This document shows positions 59,456 to 64,000 of a stretch of 64,000 bases of DNA, piece by piece. How positions within the stretch are numbered: the first letter of the stretch is position 1; each line of letters starts with the position of its first letter. The DNA is from Eriocheir sinensis (lineage: Eukaryota; Arthropoda; Malacostraca; Decapoda; Varunidae): assembly GCF_024679095.1 (NCBI RefSeq), contig NC_066571.1, forward strand, positions 5,526,783 through 5,590,782. Direction: 5' to 3'. The translations under genes were made by a program, and so were the position numbers. The notes under the pieces were generated by a model. The model was not told the origin of the DNA and made no database searches. It saw only the letters and a program-made list of their open reading frames with translations.

Positions 59456-59726
59456 AAACCTTTCTGTATATACAATATCTATCACCTAAATATATGTCAT
59501 AGTTCCTGGTTCTTCCTTAGAGTCCTTCCTTTCTTAATTTTTTGGTTCTAGAAATGGTAGCGATCCTTACAGTAGTCTTAATGTTAAAGGTTCTGATGAC
59601 CTATCTTGTGAAATTAAAATCAATGCTCTCTCGTTCGCTTTCTTTTTGCTTTCACGAGTATTTACATAAAACCAAACCACATATTTATGCCTGGAAATAT
59701 TTACATAAAACCACTCGTAAATTCAT

Positions 59727-59728
<2 letters not shown>
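59456..59728. other. Low-copy sequence
   Basis: A short open segment of about 30 balanced codons near 59545-59640 (GSRNGSDPYSSLNVKGSDD) is too short to call. Confidence 0.4.

Positions 59729-59729
<1 letters not shown>

Positions 59730-59770
<41 letters not shown>
59730..59770. repeat. (AC)n microsatellite
   Basis: Perfect AC tract of about 41 bases. Confidence 0.97.
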
Positions 59771-59771
<1 letters not shown>

Positions 59772-59977
59772 CGCATCCATCACCTCACATAATTCTCGCT
59801 GCGTTATGAGTTCGTGTCTCCAGCGAGTCTTCAGCCCCGCGTATCGTAATGAAAATCTCGAATACGGATAATGAACCCTGAGTCGAGTGAGCGACGCGCG
59901 ATTTCGGAGCTTCGAGACAGCCGCTCCGAATCTCTGTTGCCATGCGAACCAAGTGATGGGTACGATGGAAGACTTTA

Positions 59978-60166
59978 GGGGCATATTCTTTAGCATTTCG
60001 GCGCCTAAGCACATATAATTGAGTAGGGTTTCGAAGGCGTTTTGGGCGTTTCCACGGGTAGTTTTATGACCCTGGTGGTAGTTTGGCCCTTCTTCTGTAC
60101 CGTGAAACTAAAAAGACACTCATTAGAACCCGATTGATCTCATTTTTGGCCTTTGGAAGTAGTTGA

Positions 60167-60199
<33 letters not shown>

Positions 60200-60582
60200 T
60201 TTTTTTTTACGTCTTGGCCTATTGCGCCGGTAGCTTCCCGGTGGATCCTGATGGTCGGTCCAAGGCTTCTTTCCGGTGGGCCCTGATGGTCGGCCCATCC
60301 CGTTCTGGCGCAGGCGAGTGTTTATAGTGGCGCCATCTTGCATTGGCTCATGCTGCCCTCCCGGAGCTCATCCTTAATCCTAGAATCTAGAGTCCAGGTT
60401 GATAGGTGGTTTTCTGGACAGCATGTGGGTAGTTTTAAGCCACTCGGCGACGGCTGAAAAATCCCAGCTTGGTGGCACCGGTCGGGGATTGAACTCGCGT
60501 CCTCCTGAACGCGGCGCCGTCTCGCTACCCGTTCAGCCACCACCTCCCCTAGCCTGTGGTGTGGAAGCCTCAATACCGAACT
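59978..60582 (-). mobile_element. MITE family M copy interrupted by a SINE
   Basis: The minus-strand MITE runs from GGGGCATATTC (59978, preceded by TA at 59976-59977) through ACCCTGGTGGTAGT and GGCCTTTGGAAGTAGTTGAT. It is then cut at about 60167 by the SINE and resumes at about 60551 with a short diverged piece ending before the TA at 60583-60584. Removing the SINE leaves about 220 bases, the family's normal length. Confidence 0.75.
60168..60550 (-). mobile_element. tRNA-derived SINE, copy 2
   Basis: Nearly identical by eye to the SINE at 57252-57628 but on the minus strand. Complement of box A at 60529-60539 and of box B at 60486-60494. It contains the same internal duplication of the CCGACCATCAGG unit. 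The 3' tail is an A-run with AAT repeats (TTATTATTA on the plus strand, about 60173-60199) instead of the AAATAAAT of copy 1. Inserted in a MITE. Confidence 0.92.
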
Positions 60583-60584
60583 TA

Positions 60585-60807
60585 AGGGGCGGTATTCTCA
60601 GGCGCCTCCACCTCTCACGTGAACTATTTCCAAAGGCCAAAAGGGAGATATGTCGAGTTATAATGAGTCTCTTTTATGTTGATGGTACAGAAGAAGGATC
60701 AAACTACCACCAGAATCATAAAACTACCCGTGGAAATGCTTGGAACTCCTACGAAAACCTTGTCAAATATGTGTACTAGGGCGAAGAAATGTTTAAAAAT
60801 ATAGCCC
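60585..60807 (+). mobile_element. MITE family M copy, inverted relative to its neighbour
   Basis: It starts AGGGGCGGTATTCTCAGG after TA (60583-60584) and ends TTTAAAAATATAGCCC before TA (60808-60809). It contains AACTACCACCAGAATCATAA, AAACTACCCGTGGAAATGC and CTCCTACGAAAACCTTGTC. It lies head to head with the SINE-interrupted copy, the two sharing the TA at 60583-60584. Confidence 0.82.
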
Positions 60808-60809
60808 TA

Positions 60810-61267
60810 AGTTTCTTGTTTTTAATGCCTTTCAAATCCTTAACAGTCGAAGAGCTGATAAATAATTCTTCAGTAATTTGATAGAGAAATGATTTTACTT
60901 TCTGCAATATGTGTTTGTTAAATTTCACTTTTTTATCTATTCTTACTGATTTTTCCTTTTTTAACGTTTCTGTGCTATCTGAATCCTATTGTAATCTTGT
61001 CACTTATATTTTTCCCTTGTAACATATTTTCCCCATATACTACGTGCTGTCATATTCTTGTTTCGTTCGTTGTATTTGTGTATTTTTTCTATTGTTTGGC
61101 CCATTTTCTTTTTTCTTCCTTTTTTTTTCGGCGAGAGCAAATATGAAGTCAACAATCCTGACTGGAGAGTGGAAAGCCCGCCCTGTTGTCACGGCCAGGG
61201 AGGCGAAGAATGGAGCACAGCGAACTGAAATTGGAGATCACTTCTTTGAGGCCCTCCACCATATGCA

Positions 61268-61269
<2 letters not shown>
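60810..61269. other. AT-rich sequence with a short balanced frame
   Basis: Mostly T-rich. 61135-61267 on the plus strand is open and balanced (MKSTILTGEWKARPVVTARE) and then runs into the CT tract. Not recognised, not called. Confidence 0.4.

Positions 61270-61336
<67 letters not shown>
61270..61336. repeat. (TC)n microsatellite
   Basis: Perfect TC tract of about 67 bases. Confidence 0.98.
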
Positions 61337-61338
<2 letters not shown>

Positions 61339-61799
61339 GCAAAAAAATAGATGTACAAACTTGCTACGAATGACGGAAACTCGCTTTTTTTCATTATTTT
61401 CTTTCTTATTCTTTTATTTTCATTTTTTCCTTATTTTTGGGTCAGAGGAGAACGTAGGCGAACGGGAGCGCATACCAGACGGGTTTCAATCGCCCTCGTT
61501 CGTTCTCTCCTTCCAAATTAAAACCATCGGAACAGGAATAGATTGAAATTGTAAAAAAAAAATATATATAAAGGGAAAAAGAAAAGAGAAAAACTCGACG
61601 CGGCTCTCTCGAAAAGTCAAAATATCATCCATTTAATAATAATAATATTCTCTTAGGCTTCTACATGGTATTGAGTTTCCTTTTGGGAGCGAGGAATAAT
61701 GAAAGAGGATCGCAGAATTAAACTAGTATTACTTTCGTGTGCTTCTGGGAATTACGTAAAAAAGAAAAATAATAATTCCTTGTTTCCGGAGGGAGGTGT
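61337..61799. other. Low-copy AT-rich sequence
   Basis: No gene or repeat recognised. Confidence 0.5.
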
Positions 61800-62590
61800 C
61801 CAAGGAAGGAGGAGGAGGAGGAGGGGAAGAAGGGAGGAAGGTGGTGAAGGTTTAGAGGAGGAGGAGAATATGGAGCGAGGTGAAGATTGGAAGGAGAAGA
61901 ACAGAGAAAGAGGAAAAGGAGGAGAAAGATTGGAGAGAGAGAGAAATGAGTGAGAATCGGAAGGAGAAGAAGAATGGGGAAAGATGAGAAGGAGGAAAAA
62001 GAAAGAAGAGGAGAAAGGGGAAGAGATGAAAACTGAATACAGAAGAAGGGGGGAAGAGGAAAAGGAGGAGGAGAAGGAATAGGAGAGAGAGAAAGGAGTG
62101 AAAATCGGAAGGAAAAGAAGAATGGGGAAAGATGAGAAGAAGGAAAAGAAAGAAGAGTAGAAAGGGGAGGAGATGAAGACTGAATAGAGAAGAAGGAGGA
62201 AAGAGGAAAAGGAGGAGGAGAAAGGAGAGGAAAAAGGGAAAGAAGTGAAAATTGGAAGGAGGAGGAAAAAAGCGAAAGAGGAGAAAGTGGAAGAGAAAGA
62301 AAAGGATAAAGGGGTAGAGGTGAAGATTGGAAGAAGGGGGAAAGAGGAAAGGGAAGAGAAAAAAGGAATGGAGAGAAAACTGGAAGGAATAGGAAAAACG
62401 CGAAAGAGAAGAAAGAGAAAAAGGATGAAAGGGAATGAGTGAAGATTGGTATGAGGAGGAGAATAGAAAGGAGGCAAAGATTGGAAGGAGTAGAAAGAGG
62501 AAAGAGGAGAAGGAGGAGGAGGAGAAGGAAGAGGAGAAAGGGGACGGAGGAGGAGAAAGGGGAAAGAGATGAAGGTAGGGAGGAGAAGGA
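61800..62590. repeat. Polypurine tandem array, about 90-140 bp period
   Basis: About 790 bases nearly all A and G. AATCGGAAGGAGAAGAAGAA or AAATCGGAAGGAAAAGAAGA with TGGGGAAAGATGAGAAG occurs at about 61953 and 62101. GAAGATTGGAAG and GTGAAAATTGGAAGG variants continue through the block. Confidence 0.9.
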
Positions 62591-62631
62591 GAACACGAGA
62601 GGTGACGCCTGGTTCTCGTATAGATATATGA

Positions 62632-62673
62632 TTATTTTATTTATGTATTTATTTATTTTATTTATTTATTTAT
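62632..62673. repeat. (TTTA)n tract
   Basis: Imperfect TTTA tetranucleotides of about 42 bases. Confidence 0.93.
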
Positions 62674-62714
62674 CTATTTTTGTGTTCTTTTATAGCACTG
62701 TTTTTCTCGCGTGG

Positions 62715-63650
62715 GCAGAAGAGTGAAAGCAGATCAACGTTCTTTTGATTTCTTTATTTTCGTGGGGGGAGAAAAATGAGCCAAATTAAAGCTGAAGGCT
62801 ATTTCTGTTTTCCAATTATCGTCCAGGACAGGAGGAGAGTAAAGAGCAAGAGTGAGATGGATGTTCGTTCTATCTCCTAATTTTCGTGTTTGTGGGGGTC
62901 GTGGGAGTGAAGAGAAGGGTGAAAACAACGGTTCTTTCTTATTATTCTTTATTCTTTATTCTCGTTTAGGAAGGTGAGCGAAAAATGTAATGAGTGAAAA
63001 TTATGGTTCTTTATTTTCTTTTTTATTTCAGAGAGAGAAGAAAAGGAGTAGAAGGAGAAGAATTTAGGTAATTCCCCGGTTCTCTTTCTTCTGTTTGTGG
63101 AAGGAGGAAAGGAAAGAAAAGAAGGAATAATGCTATTTTCTTTTTTTCTCGAAAGAGTAACACACAAACGGTTCAATGAGGGGCAGAATAGCAAGAGAAG
63201 GAGAATGGAGGTACTTTCCTGGTATTATTTTCTCTGTGTGGATGGAGGAAGAGAAAGCAAGGGAAGATTAAGGCTATTCTCTTGTTCCTTGAAAGAGTGA
63301 CACACAGACTCCCCTTAAAACAGATCAACGAGGCAGCAACGAAGAGAGGCAGAATATCAGGAGGAGAAGAATGGGTATCCTTTTCTCTGTGTGGATGGAG
63401 GAAGAGAAAGCAAGGGAAGATTAAGGCTATTCTCTTGTTCCTTGAAAGAGTAACACACAGACTCACCTTAAAACAGATCAACGAGGCAGCAACGAAGAGA
63501 GGCAGAATAGCAAGAGAAGAAGAATGGAGGTGCTTTACTGGTTTCCCTTTCTCTTTGTGTGGAAGGAGGACAGGAAAAGAATGAAGGATTAAGCCTATAT
63601 TCTTGTTCCTTGAAAGTGTAACACAGGAACTTGCATAAAACCGTTAAATG
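62715..63650. repeat. Diverged tandem array, about 140-170 bp period
   Basis: GAAAGAGTAACACACA or its variants start at 63151, 63291, 63444 and 63612. The two central units share GAAAGCAAGGGAAGATTAAG, CTATTCTCTTGTTCC and AAAACAGATCAACGAGGCAG. To the left (62715-63100) more diverged units with GGTTCTTT and TTTATTTTC words continue the series. Confidence 0.88.
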
Positions 63651-63924
63651 AGACAACAAAAAGGAAAGAGACATTGCAGTTTGAAGGCCAAGAGTGGACG
63701 GGGTAGAGGATGGAGGGGGCTGGAACACTGGCCAATTAGTTTCACCTGCAATAACTGGCCTAATTGATTACCTGGTGGGGCGGCGGCTGATCAAGGGGAG
63801 ATTAAGCGGTATAAGTGAGTCACCCTTTGTTAGCGGGAGATCCTTACCGTGCTTTGTTATGTAGTCCGTTCTCTGCATGCACCCAACTGTTCCCCTCCCG
63901 TTTTCTTTATGTTGGGAGGGAAAA

Positions 63925-63927
<3 letters not shown>
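63651..63927. other. Low-copy sequence
   Basis: Balanced sequence with no recognised gene. Confidence 0.5.

Positions 63928-63964
<37 letters not shown>
63928..63964. repeat. (GT)n microsatellite
   Basis: Perfect GT tract of about 37 bases near the right edge of the window. Confidence 0.97.
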
Positions 63965-63966
<2 letters not shown>

Positions 63967-64000
63967 TACGTCATCGCAGAAAATAGATTTGGTGGTTAGA

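Overview
The window reads as non-coding, repeat-saturated nuclear DNA from an arthropod, most likely a decapod crustacean (a crab is my best guess). The reasons are an extreme density of long perfect microsatellites, mainly (CT/GA)n, (GT/CA)n, (CCT/GGA)n and (TAG)n; fragments of non-LTR retrotransposons of the Jockey, CR1 and L2 kind; a tRNA-headed SINE; short TIR transposons (MITEs) with TA or TAA target duplications; and a patch rich in the arthropod telomere-type word TTAGG. The species call is an inference. I found no protein-coding gene, rRNA or functional tRNA gene, CRISPR array or operon that I can support. Nearly all long open frames are microsatellites or minisatellites read through (Ser-Leu, Arg-Glu, Cys-Val, Thr-His or Phe-rich repeats).

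Layout. 0-4.3 kb: microsatellites and pyrimidine-rich tandem repeats. 4.7-8.3 kb: two satellite-like arrays (143 bp and about 150 bp periods) mixed with 3' ends of one LINE family and a MITE. 8.6-10.4 kb: a GC- and CpG-rich stretch ending in a cAMP-response-element-like palindrome, the only promoter-like place. 10.7-11.2 kb: a decayed Jockey-type reverse transcriptase. 11.5-13.4 kb: purine-rich minisatellites, including a clean 75 bp array. 14.2-14.6 kb: a MITE. 15.5-20 kb: long polypyrimidine and polypurine tracts. 20.2-21.9 kb: an 18 bp array carrying TTCTAGAA palindromes, then a cluster of DNA-transposon derivatives, two of which share one TA. 22-25 kb: GACA/GATA-type repeats and a 66 bp array. 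26.4-27.1 kb: the longest copy of the LINE family. 28-33.8 kb: mixed tandem repeats, including a G-run array at 29.8 kb. 33.9-35.7 kb: a TTAGG-rich higher-order repeat and a 40 bp minisatellite, followed by a 200 bp perfect CT tract. 36-46 kb: microsatellites and homopurine/homopyrimidine tandem repeats. 46.3-47.3 kb: a LINE fragment with broken reverse transcriptase. 47.4-54.6 kb: more repeats. 54.6-54.9 kb: another LINE 3' end. 57.25-57.63 kb and 60.17-60.55 kb: two copies of a tRNA-derived SINE. 60-60.8 kb: two inverted MITE copies, one of which contains the second SINE. 61-64 kb: purine-rich and diverged tandem repeats.

The most informative biology is in the mobile elements. The SINE 3' half matches the 3' untranslated end of the 46.3 kb LINE, so that LINE family is the likely source of its mobilisation machinery. 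The SINE at 60.2 kb sits inside an older MITE, giving a relative order of insertion. No set of genes here works together as a pathway.
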